A DNA stretch of 64,000 nucleotides from JBEKCD01 sp050015055 (GCA_050015055.1 JBEKCD010000003.1:1-64000); one strand, 5' to 3'; shown: positions 25,549 through 34,154, numbered from the stretch's first letter. Numbers and translations are program-made. The notes: generated from the letters alone by a model not told the origin.

Positions 25549-26007
25549 CTACGCTTTTCCGTAAACAGGGATCGATGCGCCGCTTATGGCTTTCGACTCA
25601 TCGGATACTAGAAAGAGAATGACTTCTGCGAGTTGTTCGGGTTTGACCCATTTTGAGAAGTCTGCGTCTGTAAAGGTTCGTCTGTTGTCAGGCGTGTCTA
25701 TTGTGCTGGGCATAATGCGGTTCACGTTGATGTCGTATTTCTTGACCTCTTCAGCCATGGTCTCTGTCAGAACGATTATGCCCGCTTTGGAAACAGCGTA
25801 AGCGCCGTCCTTGACCCGATAACGATTTTCAACCGCTGTCCTTGAAGAGACGCTCATGATCTTACCGTAATTTTGTTTGACCATGTGTGGCAGCGCTACT
25901 TTGCAGCATAGAAAGGCAGATTTTAGGTTAACATTCACCATGAAGTCCCAGTCGCTCACTTTCGTGTTTGTGATGTCCGCGCCGCCTTTACGTGCGTTGA
26001 CTATGTC
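25549..26007 (-). pseudogene. 5'-truncated short-chain dehydrogenase/reductase
   Basis: About 150 residues of the C-terminal two thirds of an SDR enzyme: NVNLKSAFLCCKVALPHM, the catalytic Ser in IMSVSSRTA and the YAVSKAG Tyr/Lys motif, then INVNRIMPSTIDTP and a normal C terminus with ISGASIPVYG. The N-terminal NAD-binding TGxxxGIG segment and the first ~80 residues are missing. Their place is taken by the DUF4177 gene, whose 3' end at 25988 overlaps the first recognisable SDR codons (about 26007). A deletion fused the two loci. The fragment cannot bind cofactor in the normal way. Confidence 0.75.
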
Positions 26008-26203
26008 TCTTGAGGTAGGCGACAGTGAACATTCTGCCGTCTGGCAAGCTGATGTCTTGGATGCCGACCAGTTCCCATCCTTCATTGCCTAGGGCGTTCA
26101 GGTCATTTTGAACATCGTCTATCACTGGCCTTTTGTCGACGTCGAAATGATCTGAATGAACCTGCGTCTTTATCGGAATCACCTTATACTCCCACTTAAC
26201 CAA
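25988..26203 (-). CDS. DUF4177 small protein
   Basis: A 71-residue protein of the DUF4177 family: it opens MVKWEYKVIPIKT, has a central helix (DVQNDLNALGNEGWELVGI) and ends in MFTVAYLKR plus a short tail. The family has no known function. TTG 26203 is the probable start, preceded by AGGGTGG. The last residues after YLKR come from the junction with the truncated SDR and may not be native. Confidence 0.75.
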   Translation of the reverse strand: MVKWEYKVIPIKTQVHSDHFDVDKRPVIDDVQNDLNALGNEGWELVGIQDISLPDGRMFTVAYLKRHSQRT

Positions 26204-26344
26204 TTCAAACGCCACCCTAACAATAGACGGCACTCAAGTTAAAAAGTAAAAGCGCGCGCTTCTGCCTGCCTGCGTGTCTGTCTGGGTCTGTCTAGAGTGC
26301 TGAGAGAGAAGAGGAGAAGGAGAAGAAAAGAAGAGTAGAGGTCT

Positions 26345-26432
26345 GGGTTTGGGATAAGACTTTATCAGTTCTCTCTCTCATTTTCTAACTATCTCACTCT
26401 AATCCTCTCACTCACTCTCTCTACAAAAAAAA
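26345..26432 (+). repeat. Duplicated intergenic element, copy 1
   Basis: GGGTTTGG, 8 bases later TTTATC, then CTCTCTCTCA, and about 35 bases later CTCTCTCTACAAAAAA. The same elements in the same order occur at 35536-35594. TTTATC would fit a TATA box. Confidence 0.6.
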
Positions 26433-26450
26433 GACAAATAAAAAGAACCA

Positions 26451-26528
26451 ATGGCCGTCATGATAACAGGACTCAGATACGGTCTTAAAACGGGAACAAA
26501 GATAGGGTTCAAACTGGTGAAAGCTTGA
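26451..26528 (+). CDS. Possible 25-residue basic peptide
   Basis: ATG GCC GTC ATG begins a 25-codon frame with the product MAVMITGLRYGLKTGTKIG and then FKLVKA. It is basic and amphipathic and sits just downstream of the duplicated pyrimidine-rich element, so it could be transcribed from it. Nothing else supports it. Confidence 0.2.
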   Translation: MAVMITGLRYGLKTGTKIGFKLVKA

Positions 26529-26580
26529 GAGAGCCAACTACGAAGAAAACAGGGAAGAGACTGATGCAGGGTCGCGCAGC

Positions 26581-26871
26581 CTATTTTACGCCGAACTCAC
26601 TGCATTCCTGTTCATTCTTCAGCTCTTCAAGAGACTCCTTGAGCGTCACCGCGTCATTCACTGCTTGAACCATGTCAACAGGTAAACAAACAAACACCTG
26701 TCCCAAAAAGGGCTTTTTCAACCCGAACTCCTTCAATGTTGCATCATTCAACCCTACATGAACATGTGTTACCTGCCAGCTGTTCGTGTCAACGTCGCCT
26801 CCTTGGATTTCCCCGATTGTGACGCCATCCGAGGTTACAACTTTTTTCCAGTTCAGCTTGCCCAAATCCAT
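26581..26871 (-). CDS. PRC-barrel-like domain protein
   Basis: A 96-residue protein whose first 75 residues follow the PRC-barrel plan: LNWKKVVTSDGVTIGEIQGG, DVDTNSWQVTHVHVGL, then a strand LGQVFVCLP. The C-terminal 20 residues form a charged helix (LKESLEELKNEQE). Such stand-alone archaeal PRC-barrel proteins are common, with possible roles in RNA processing or cell division. Confidence 0.75.
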   Translation of the reverse strand: MDLGKLNWKKVVTSDGVTIGEIQGGDVDTNSWQVTHVHVGLNDATLKEFGLKKPFLGQVFVCLPVDMVQAVNDAVTLKESLEELKNEQECSEFGVK

Positions 26872-27039
26872 CCGTCAATCACCTATGACAACGGATTTTG
26901 CTTGCGTGAAATATAAGTTTTAAGTGCGTGCGCTTGAGGAAAAGACTCCACCATAACTAGTGTTGGGAGAGTATGTATCATTGAGAAATAGCGCGCTAGA
27001 GGGCTTATAGATACTCGAGAAAAGAAGAGAGAGAGTGTT

Positions 27040-27054
27040 CGCGCGCGCGCGCGC
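27040..27054. repeat. (CG)7 alternating tract
   Basis: An uninterrupted 15-base alternation of C and G, the longest in the window, about 175 bases upstream of the PadR-type gene. Alternating CG is the sequence most prone to form Z-DNA. Confidence 0.85.
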
Positions 27055-27227
27055 TTGGAGCGGTTCCAAGTGAAAACCTGCTCTTAAGCGTCTATCGAAC
27101 AACGGCTATAGTACCAATTCGCATATAGATGGGAGCGTCCTTGGCGGCCAGGCGTTTGACCGCAAGACTTTCAAGATATTGAACCCTAGCTATAGTGTAA
27201 TCGGGGTCATTGGGAGAATCGAAGGTC

Positions 27228-28100
27228 GTGAGGACAGAGGACCTTAAGAAGATTGTACTCAGGATGTTTGGAGGTAGAGAGTTTTACGGTTATGAGGTTC
27301 ACAAGGAGCTTGCTTCTGAAAAGATTGAGGTCGGTATTAGTCGTCTGTACAGAGTTCTTACTGAGATGTTGCGGGACGGATTGCTTGAGGGTCGATGGGA
27401 GAGAGGCAAGCTTGGACCTCGGAAAAGAGTGTACAGAATAGGCGAGAAAGGCAAGAAGGAACGTGAGAAACTTCTTTTTGACGCCATTGAAACCGTCCAT
27501 GGATTCTACGGCGAGTACCTACTCAACCTGCCTGTTAAGACTAATGTTCTCAACAGTATGTGCAAACTACTGTCTAGCAACGTGGATAGAAAAGGAGAAA
27601 TCGCCTACATTTCTCCCCAGTATTCAGTGATGCACGAGAAAATATTGCACTGTCTTCACGATAAGATGCCCCAAACGAAGATATACTTTATAAAGCCAGC
27701 CTCGTTGGCCGTGGACCTCAATTTTGACAACTTGTGGTTCTTGAACGGAACTTACGATAACATCCCGCTAAGAAGTGGTTTTGTTGATCTGGAGATTGCC
27801 GTAGAAGTTCCAGAAAAGGATTCTCTGGAGAAATCGTTGCAGGAGTGGCAGCGAGTATTGAAGCAGAGTGGAACATTAGCAATAGTGACGCCAACAGTTC
27901 TCATATGCAAATACAAAGACCCATTGTCGATAGGCAATTTTATTGAGAAATATGAACATGAAGCCTTGGAAAAAGGCGAATACATGGAGGCTGAGCCGTT
28001 TAGAGCGCTACTGCAGAGATTTTTCCACAAGGTTGAAGAAAAACAAATCGTCCACATGACCATCTTTTTGGCACATGAACCACACCTTCCTCACCAATGA
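27228..28100 (+). CDS. PadR-like regulator with C-terminal methyltransferase-like domain
   Basis: A 290-residue protein. Residues about 1-90 are a PadR-type winged helix (MFGGREFYGYEVHKELA, then ISRLYRVLTEMLRDGLL, then YRIGEKGKKERE). The remainder follows the strand order of a class I methyltransferase (GEIAYISPQYSVMH, VDLEIAVEVP, WQRVLKQSGTLAIVTPT), but the glycine-rich SAM motif is missing, so it may be a ligand sensor. GTG 27228 is preferred, with GGGAG upstream; TTG 27210 is an alternative. CTATAG at about 27190 could be the TATA box. Confidence 0.75.
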   Translation: MRTEDLKKIVLRMFGGREFYGYEVHKELASEKIEVGISRLYRVLTEMLRDGLLEGRWERGKLGPRKRVYRIGEKGKKEREKLLFDAIETVHGFYGEYLLNLPVKTNVLNSMCKLLSSNVDRKGEIAYISPQYSVMHEKILHCLHDKMPQTKIYFIKPASLAVDLNFDNLWFLNGTYDNIPLRSGFVDLEIAVEVPEKDSLEKSLQEWQRVLKQSGTLAIVTPTVLICKYKDPLSIGNFIEKYEHEALEKGEYMEAEPFRALLQRFFHKVEEKQIVHMTIFLAHEPHLPHQ

Positions 28101-28353
28101 CTAGAAGATTAGCAGAGCAAATTTCGCTACTGCCCGACGTTGTGAAGTGTAGAGCAAGCAGAAAGAATAGCAAACACAAAAGAACTCATCAAGTTTAGAC
28201 GTAAGTGAGCCTCTAAGTGTTGAATATTCCTTAATAGCGCCCACAATGGTTGCGCGAACTCAGAGAGTAAAGGTGCGCCAAGAACTCTACTTGCTATAGT
28301 TCTTCAATGCACCCGCTCGCCATCTTAGGCAGACCCTTTGCAGAGAATCTTCC

Positions 28354-28923
28354 TCACATGACGGCCAAGTAGGCCATCACGAATACTATTGATATCTGGA
28401 ATATTGTCTGACTACCAGCAAAGTAGATGTTTCTCATGCCAAGTTTCACAACTTTCTCTGTGTTCGGGTTTGCCTTCCTGAGCTCTAATAGGACGCGAAC
28501 TTCATTGGGCAATATCAGGCCGAAGCCTTGAACCGACAAGATAACGACAATGAAGATTGCTATGATTATTGGTGTGGAGGAGAAACTTAACCCCAAACGA
28601 CCAGCTAGGTAGATTCCAGCAGTTATGCCGACCGAGGCCAACCCCGGCATAAAGAACAGCATCATAGGCACAAGCTTCTTTATGACCTCAACGCGGCTTT
28701 GCGGGGAGAGACCGCGCATCACCCTGCTCATCACAAGACCCATGAACAGGTCTATGCCCGTCCAAGTTCCTGCGATAAGCACATGAACATAATTCAACAG
28801 AAGGAGACTCCCACTCAACAACGCTGCGACCAACGCAACGACGGGGACGGCCAAAGTCAGATAGGCACTCGGCCCTACGATTGCACTGGGTTTGCTAGTT
28901 GAAGTTGCTAAAGGTTTTGTCAT
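28354..28923 (-). CDS. Four-helix-type membrane protein, CopD/DUF2269-like
   Basis: A 189-residue integral membrane protein with four or five hydrophobic segments (about residues 20-40, 46-64, 85-105, 117-138 and 170-188). LNYVHVLIAGTWTGIDLFMG places a histidine and tryptophan in the second helix as in CopD- and DUF2269-like proteins that bind haem or metal. The match is by pattern only. No copper genes lie nearby. Confidence 0.55.
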   Translation of the reverse strand: MTKPLATSTSKPSAIVGPSAYLTLAVPVVALVAALLSGSLLLLNYVHVLIAGTWTGIDLFMGLVMSRVMRGLSPQSRVEVIKKLVPMMLFFMPGLASVGITAGIYLAGRLGLSFSSTPIIIAIFIVVILSVQGFGLILPNEVRVLLELRKANPNTEKVVKLGMRNIYFAGSQTIFQISIVFVMAYLAVM

Positions 28924-29170
28924 ACATCCACCCCAATTCCCAGCCGCATTTACTTTGGTCTGCTGCAGCTTGTATTAGGAACTTTCGATGTGCAACTCAT
29001 TAGGAAAACATCATCTCTCGCAGCGCGCGCAACTGGACCGAACCCTTCTTCGCGCTAGTAGGAGGAAGACCGCATTAGACGGTGAAGATGTACAATAGCG
29101 CGGGAAAATCTGGTTCTGCTATACTTTTCACCGCGACAGAGCCAACAACCTTTTGTTTTTTCGCTATTAC

Positions 29171-29187
29171 TATATTTAACTAATATA
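29171..29187 (+). promoter_or_regulatory. Strong TATA-type promoter element
   Basis: TATATTTAACTAATATA is the most AT-rich TATA-like element in any long spacer of this window. It would start transcription at about 29200 and has no protein-coding gene after it. Confidence 0.45.
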
Positions 29188-29189
29188 GT

Positions 29190-29412
29190 GGCGGGATAAT
29201 GCACGGTAAAGGCTTAAACTATTCTATACGTAAGCAGGCTACGCAGGAGGTAACCTGATTTTAGTTTTAAGAAGCGCCTGTGAAGTGGCTTTCCAATCGA
29301 GGGCCTAAACTCATGCTACCCGTCAATGGGACAAGGGACGAACACCACATATTGTGTTGCTCGTTGAGTCCGAAAAAGTGTGGATGCTAAAAGTAGTTAG
29401 ACGACAAGTGAG
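29190..29412 (+). ncRNA. Candidate structured non-coding RNA
   Basis: A 220-base stretch with no protein-like frame, preceded by a strong TATA element. Hairpins can be drawn: CAGG...CCTG at 29246-29259, CCC...GGG around 29319-29330, and a longer stem-loop (GGAC...GTCC, inside it AACAC...GTGTT) at 29336-29371. The sequence GGCCTAAACTCATG followed by GGGACGAACACC has a general look of IscB/TnpB-type guide-RNA scaffolds, but this is recollection of pattern, not a match. No transposase gene lies nearby. The ends are estimates. Confidence 0.35.
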
Positions 29413-29637
29413 TTAAGGGTAGGTGTGGGCGTCTACTTCAACTTGCTTCGGAAGCTTCTTTATCTTAATTTCCAAGCTCGTCGGAGCCTCCGCTTCAGCC
29501 TGCTTCAGAGTTTTCAGGAAGCCTAGCATCATATTAGCCAATGTTTCCTGCATGAAATGATTAAGGGGCAGTCTGATGCTGTCGACTCGGATCTCAGTCT
29601 CATAATTCTTCTTGAACGTTCTGTGCTTTGAACTCAA
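29413..29637 (-). CDS. Small hypothetical protein
   Basis: A 74-residue protein without known family. It has a basic N terminus (MSSKHRTFKKNY), a strand IRVDSIRLP, a helix NHFMQETLANMMLGFLKTLK and a final strand LEIKIKKLP. The alternation of strand and helix and the charged ends look coding. It stands alone and converges with the candidate RNA. Confidence 0.55.
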   Translation of the reverse strand: MSSKHRTFKKNYETEIRVDSIRLPLNHFMQETLANMMLGFLKTLKQAEAEAPTSLEIKIKKLPKQVEVDAHTYP

Positions 29638-29810
29638 AACATCACCACTTAGGGATAAGCCCGAGTTTTGGTTGATAACTATTGTGGTAGTAAGGTTCTG
29701 TCAAGTCTTCGGCCCGTAACGGGCTGAGTGGTCTAAAACGCGCATCGACAAGATAAATAAGGAAGCGCTGCTCAAGCTCTAAATGCAGTATTGCACTGTA
29801 GGATTCTCTT

Positions 29811-31565
29811 GTGGCAAGGTTCAGATGCACTGTTTGCAACTACGTTTATGACGAGACTAGAGAAGGTCGAAAATTCTCTGATTTGCCTGATTATTGGAGA
29901 TGCCCTGTGTGTGGCGCTCCAAAGAGTGCGTTTGTGCTCCTTTCTGAAAAAGTTGTAGAGAAAAGAACTGGCACAACGGTTTCAGACATTCTGATAGAAC
30001 AGATAGCCGAATGGGGCGTCAAGTACGTGTTTGGGATCCCTGGAACGTCAACATTGGGCGTCGTGGACGCCATCAGAAAGAACGCTAAGGTAACATACGT
30101 CCAAGTGAGGCATGAGCAGACCGCAGCGTTTATGGCTTCGGCATATGGGAAACTGACCGGCAACATAGCCGCTTGCCTAGGTGTTTCAGGCCCTGGCGCC
30201 ACCAACCTAGCAACGGGACTGTACGATGCAAGCCTGGACCACTCTCCCGTGCTGGCTCTCACGGGCTTGGTTGCGAGGCAAATGATAGGACCTGGCTCTA
30301 TACAGGAAATCGACCAGTATTCCTTCTTTGAGCCCGTTTGCGTCTTCAATAAGATATTGATGTCTGAAGATCAGACAACCACGCTCGCAACCTTGGCCGT
30401 AAAGCACGCCCTGCTGGACAAAGGAGTCGCTCACATCGGAATCCCAAACGATGTACAAAAACTACCCTGTGAGACGGGAACACTCCCGTTTGAAGGCAGG
30501 ATGCCAAACCTAGCATTCTCTCAAACTGATGAAATCATCGATAAAGCCGCGGCAATCGTTGACGAAGCAAAACGACCCGTAGTAATTGCAGGGTTCGGGG
30601 CGATGGGCCACGGGGACAGCATGCTAGAATTGGCACAGAAGATTTCTGCGCCAATAGTGACGACGTTCCGAGCCAAAGGAGTTGTTGACGAAAGCAACGA
30701 CCTTTACGTCGGAAGCCATGGAGGAATTGGCTCGACCGCCGCTGCAGAACTAGTACGAAAATCAGACCTTCTCATAGTAATCGGCTCTTCCTTCTCTGAA
30801 ATGACAAGTATCCCAGAAAAGAGGACAGTGCAGATAGACATCAACCCACTCATGATCGCAAAGAGATATCCCGTTGAAATCGGCCTGCTCGGCAACAGCG
30901 CCCTGCTCATCCCCAAGCTCAGGGACTCAGTGAAAGAAAAAACGAACGAAGAATACCTCACCGAGATAAGAAGACTGAAGAGACAATGGATTGAACTCCT
31001 GGAGCAAGAAGCTGACCCTTCAAAGAAACCGATAAGACCCCAATACATAATCAAAGTATTGAACGACATGATAGCCACAGACGCCGTAATATCACTTGAT
31101 ACCGGAGAAAACTGCTGGTGGTTTGGAAGAAACTTTTGGATGAAGAAAACCCAGAAAATGGTCATGTCTGGCTACTTGGCATCGATGGGCTTCGGGCTGC
31201 CAGGCGCCATGGCTGCAGCACTCGCATATCCAAACAGGCAGATAATCTGCATCACAGGAGACGGCGGCTTCGCAATGGTGATGGGAGACTTCCTCACCGC
31301 AGTCAAACACAACATGCCCATCAAAGTGTTTGTTTTTAACAACAAACAGTTAGGCATGATAATGCAAGAACAAAAGGTCGAAAACTTTCCGAATTGGCAA
31401 ACAGACCTCTTCGACTTCAACTTCGCAAACTACGCCCAGAACTGCGGTGGAGTCGGAATCAAAGTAACAGAACCGAAGGATCTCGAAGACGCCATCAAAG
31501 AAGCACTCTCAACACGCAGGCCAGTGATAGTTGACATTGACACAGACCCAAGGAGGTTCATCTAA
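29811..31565 (+). CDS. Rubredoxin fused to ThDP-dependent acetolactate synthase-like enzyme
   Basis: A 584-residue fusion. Residues 1-40 are a rubredoxin with CTVC (6, 9) and CPVC (31, 34), binding one iron. From about residue 52 it is a three-domain ThDP enzyme of the acetolactate synthase/pyruvate oxidase family: catalytic glutamate in QVRHEQTAAFMASAYG, GVSGPGATNL, the central Rossmann-like domain (RPVVIAGFGAMGHG), and the ThDP motif GDGGFAMVMGDF ending at NN. The electron-carrying head suggests an oxidative decarboxylation, such as pyruvate oxidation, passing electrons to or from rubredoxin, rather than valine synthesis; this is inference. GTG 29811 starts the rubredoxin directly. Confidence 0.88.
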   Translation: MARFRCTVCNYVYDETREGRKFSDLPDYWRCPVCGAPKSAFVLLSEKVVEKRTGTTVSDILIEQIAEWGVKYVFGIPGTSTLGVVDAIRKNAKVTYVQVRHEQTAAFMASAYGKLTGNIAACLGVSGPGATNLATGLYDASLDHSPVLALTGLVARQMIGPGSIQEIDQYSFFEPVCVFNKILMSEDQTTTLATLAVKHALLDKGVAHIGIPNDVQKLPCETGTLPFEGRMPNLAFSQTDEIIDKAAAIVDEAKRPVVIAGFGAMGHGDSMLELAQKISAPIVTTFRAKGVVDESNDLYVGSHGGIGSTAAAELVRKSDLLIVIGSSFSEMTSIPEKRTVQIDINPLMIAKRYPVEIGLLGNSALLIPKLRDSVKEKTNEEYLTEIRRLKRQWIELLEQEADPSKKPIRPQYIIKVLNDMIATDAVISLDTGENCWWFGRNFWMKKTQKMVMSGYLASMGFGLPGAMAAALAYPNRQIICITGDGGFAMVMGDFLTAVKHNMPIKVFVFNNKQLGMIMQEQKVENFPNWQTDLFDFNFANYAQNCGGVGIKVTEPKDLEDAIKEALSTRRPVIVDIDTDPRRFI

Positions 31566-31647
31566 GCCAACACAAATCAAGAACGTGTTCGTCCAGACAT
31601 TTACACCGCTGTCCTTGCCATTCACAGTTGTTCGGGCTGGCGTGGTC

Positions 31648-32070
31648 TCAGTTTTGTTTGCGAACGGAGCCTTGTTTCATGTTGAACAGTGGGGCTTCTT
31701 TGAGGGCGTTCAGCAAGTCTTGAGTTTGGAAGTGAGAGAGCTTGCATGTGTTTATGTCCTTTAAGAATGGGAACGCGTCCTGAGCATTTTTCAACTCATG
31801 CAAATTCTCCCACTCAATCCTGATGCCCGCATTGGTCCGCGTGTCGGTAACTTCTGTCCAGCCTCCTGGTCTTAAACCAGTTCCTGAATGACCTGCTGCC
31901 GTGAATGGTCCAACGAGCGTGTTTGAACCCATGTTAAGAAGGAACACGATGGAACCCACTTCCATTTCTCGCACAATCTGAACGTTCTCCCCTGAACAGG
32001 TGAACAGTCTGCGTTTTACGCAATCCTTGAGAGAATCGGCATCGCAAAGGAACACATGACCGACGTACAT
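31648..32070 (-). CDS. DCD (development and cell death) domain protein
   Basis: A 140-residue protein that matches the DCD domain known chiefly from plants. It opens MYVGHVFLCDADSLKDC (compare the family start with hydrophobic strand, Cys, D-T and E-C), then VKRRLFTCSGENVQIVREM, then GSIVFLLNMGSNTLVGPF, all in the right order and spacing. The C-terminal part ends in a helix (HFQTQDLLNALKEA). Function in prokaryotes is unknown; binding of modified nucleotides or RNA has been suggested for related folds. ATG 32070 is favoured, because TATTTTTATTAAT lies about 25-30 bases upstream and gives a leaderless mRNA; 32094 and 32124 are possible. Confidence 0.7.
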   Translation of the reverse strand: MYVGHVFLCDADSLKDCVKRRLFTCSGENVQIVREMEVGSIVFLLNMGSNTLVGPFTAAGHSGTGLRPGGWTEVTDTRTNAGIRIEWENLHELKNAQDAFPFLKDINTCKLSHFQTQDLLNALKEAPLFNMKQGSVRKQN

Positions 32071-32145
32071 AGCCTGTAACCTGTTCTTCTGCATTAATAA
32101 AAATAGCGCGCCCAAAAGGGTCAAGTCGGCGCGCGTGTAGGGATT

Positions 32146-32463
32146 TTAGAACAGGGTGGGCATCTCATCTGCGTGCTTCAAGATTTCATTTATCGGCGTG
32201 ACGAGGTGGAATTCAAAGTCCAAGAAGTGTGTGAATCCTGCAAAGACAAGGAAGTCTCTGACGGCTTCAGCGTTGGGAGCTTCGAAAAGCATGAACGCTT
32301 TGTGGCCAGGGTCAAGGTGGATGTCAAGCAAAATCTTTACATCATACCGCTTAGTGAGTTTGGGGAGTTGATCGTAGGTTTTCTTGGCGAACGCTCGCAC
32401 TGCCTTGTTGGTGAGAGGGCAATTGTCCGGCGGATGACTGCCTATTACAGCATACTGGGGCAT
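32146..32463 (-). CDS. Small hypothetical alpha/beta protein
   Basis: A 105-residue protein of unknown function. MPQYAVIGSHPPDNCPLTN is followed by AFAKKTYDQLPKL, LLDIHLDPGHKAFMLFEA, and AEAVRDFLVFAGF. The beta-alpha-beta-beta-alpha-beta order and the HxD...H residues suggest a ferredoxin-like dimeric fold such as the GYD/antibiotic-monooxygenase-like proteins. AAGGAGGTGATT, the best ribosome-binding site in the window, precedes ATG 32463 by 6 bases and decides the start. It lies upstream of the DCD gene on the same strand, 75 bases away. Confidence 0.75.
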   Translation of the reverse strand: MPQYAVIGSHPPDNCPLTNKAVRAFAKKTYDQLPKLTKRYDVKILLDIHLDPGHKAFMLFEAPNAEAVRDFLVFAGFTHFLDFEFHLVTPINEILKHADEMPTLF

Positions 32464-32684
32464 AAAACAAATCACCTCCTTAGCATTGAAAGACAAATCT
32501 TCGAATTGTTTCTATCAAACATTTGTGGCTGCTGCATTGCAGCAACGCTTAGGACATCCCCACAGAAAATAAAAGCAGGAGTGCTACGCACGTTCGATTT
32601 ATACATATTATTAGTGCGCTGTCTTCTTGTTTGCACAGAATCTTGCCTATTTCGCCTCCGCCCGGTAATTCTTGTTCGCCTGAA

Positions 32685-34154
32685 TCATTCTGTATCAATT
32701 TGGGCTCTCTGCAGTCGTCCGGAGTAATCTATGTAGACCGTCTTGACTTCCGAGAACTCGTTTATCCCTTCGATTCCCCCTTCTCTTGTTCCTATGCCCG
32801 TGTGTTTTACTCCTCCGAAGGGAAGGTGAATCTCTGATCCTATCGTGCTTGAGTTGATGTAGGTCAGTCCCGCCTTTATCCTCGTGATTGCCTCACACGC
32901 TTTGTTTATGTCTCTTGTATAGATTGCCGAGCTCAAGCCATACTCTACGGAGTTTATCGCGTCTATTGCCTCATCAAAGTCTCTGATCGAGATGAGCGAT
33001 ACAACCGGCCCGAATATTTCCTCCTGTGCGATCCTCATTTCGATAGAGCAATCCGTGAACAGAGTCGGTTCGAAGAAGAAACCCTCCATCTTCGGGATTT
33101 TTCCGCCCATGAGGAGTCTTGCTCCTTCGTTTTCTCCGATCTCTGTATATTTGGCGCTTTTTTCTTGAGCAGCCTTGTTTATGAGAGGCCCAACGTCCGT
33201 TTCGGGTTTAAGTCCATTGCCCAACTTGAGTTTTCCCATTCTGTTGACCAGCATTCCTTCGAATCTGCTCTTGATCTTCTCATGCACAATGACACGAGAA
33301 GCAGCTGTACATCTCTGCCCAGTCGTTCCATATCCGCCCCAAATCACTCCCTGCAACGCGAGGTCCAAGTCAGCATCATCCATCACTATGATGCCGTTCT
33401 TCCCGCCCATTTCTAGACCAACTCTCTTGAGCCCTGCTTCCCTCAGAATCGACGCACCAGTGTCTTTGTGTCCGGTGAAGGAAACAGCTCCGACCTTGCC
33501 GTGCTTCACGATCGCCATTCCCGCATCTTCACCTGAACCTGTGATCATGTTCAGGACACCTTTGGGCAGTCCTGCTTTGTCCAATATTTCAACGAGTCTA
33601 GTTGCACAAAGCGGAGTGTCAGACGAAGGCTTGAACAGCACGGTGTTGCCGCAGATCAATGCCGTCATAATTTTCCAGGCTGGAATGGCGATTGGAAAGT
33701 TCCATGGCGTTATCAGCCCGCAGATGCCGACGGGCATTCTTACAGTCAGGCATAGTTTCTTTCTCAGCTCTGAGGGCGTCGTAAGACCCAGCAGTCGCCT
33801 GCCTTCGGCAGCCATGTATTCTGTCACGTCCACGGCTTCTTGGACGTCTCCTCTCGATTCCTCGATGACTTTTCCCATTTCCATGGTCATCTCCTCTGCC
33901 AACTGTTCCTTGTTTTCTCGAAGCAGCTGGGCAGCCTTTAAGAGTACTAGTCCTCTCTTCGGCGCGGGCGTTTCGCTCCATTTCGGAAAAGCCTTTTCTG
34001 CAGCCTGCACGGCTCTGTCAACGTCTTCCTTGCAGCCCTTCTGAAACGTTCCTAGAATTTGCTTCGGTTGAGCAGGGTTGTCGCTTTCAAACGTCTCACC
34101 GGAAACAGAGTCAACCCATTCGCCATCCACGTAAAGTTTACAGTTCTTGCTCAT
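32685..34154 (-). CDS. NAD(P)-dependent aldehyde dehydrogenase
   Basis: A 489-residue enzyme of the aldehyde dehydrogenase superfamily, oxidising an aldehyde to the acid. Visible features are the cofactor-binding LITPWNFPIAIPAWK, FKPSSDTPL, the Gly motif FTGHKDTGASI, catalytic Glu in LEMGGKNG, catalytic Cys in GQRCTAASR and EEIFGPVV near the C terminus. Length is normal. It could serve semialdehydes such as succinate or aminobutyraldehyde semialdehyde; the substrate is not readable. A TATATAAGG-like element (TTTTATAAGG at about 34184) fits its promoter. Confidence 0.92.
   Translation of the reverse strand: MSKNCKLYVDGEWVDSVSGETFESDNPAQPKQILGTFQKGCKEDVDRAVQAAEKAFPKWSETPAPKRGLVLLKAAQLLRENKEQLAEEMTMEMGKVIEESRGDVQEAVDVTEYMAAEGRRLLGLTTPSELRKKLCLTVRMPVGICGLITPWNFPIAIPAWKIMTALICGNTVLFKPSSDTPLCATRLVEILDKAGLPKGVLNMITGSGEDAGMAIVKHGKVGAVSFTGHKDTGASILREAGLKRVGLEMGGKNGIIVMDDADLDLALQGVIWGGYGTTGQRCTAASRVIVHEKIKSRFEGMLVNRMGKLKLGNGLKPETDVGPLINKAAQEKSAKYTEIGENEGARLLMGGKIPKMEGFFFEPTLFTDCSIEMRIAQEEIFGPVVSLISIRDFDEAIDAINSVEYGLSSAIYTRDINKACEAITRIKAGLTYINSSTIGSEIHLPFGGVKHTGIGTREGGIEGINEFSEVKTVYIDYSGRLQRAQIDTE

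Noticed and set aside
26270..26440. GA-rich tract followed by CT-rich tract, considered as a long hairpin or CRISPR-like repeat
   Set aside because: It is low-complexity sequence without regular repeat-spacer units; only the duplicated element inside it is reported.
29642..29839. 65-residue minus-strand frame before the rubredoxin fusion gene
   Set aside because: It overlaps the rubredoxin start antisense and has no family-like features; the opposite strand is clearly coding from 29811.
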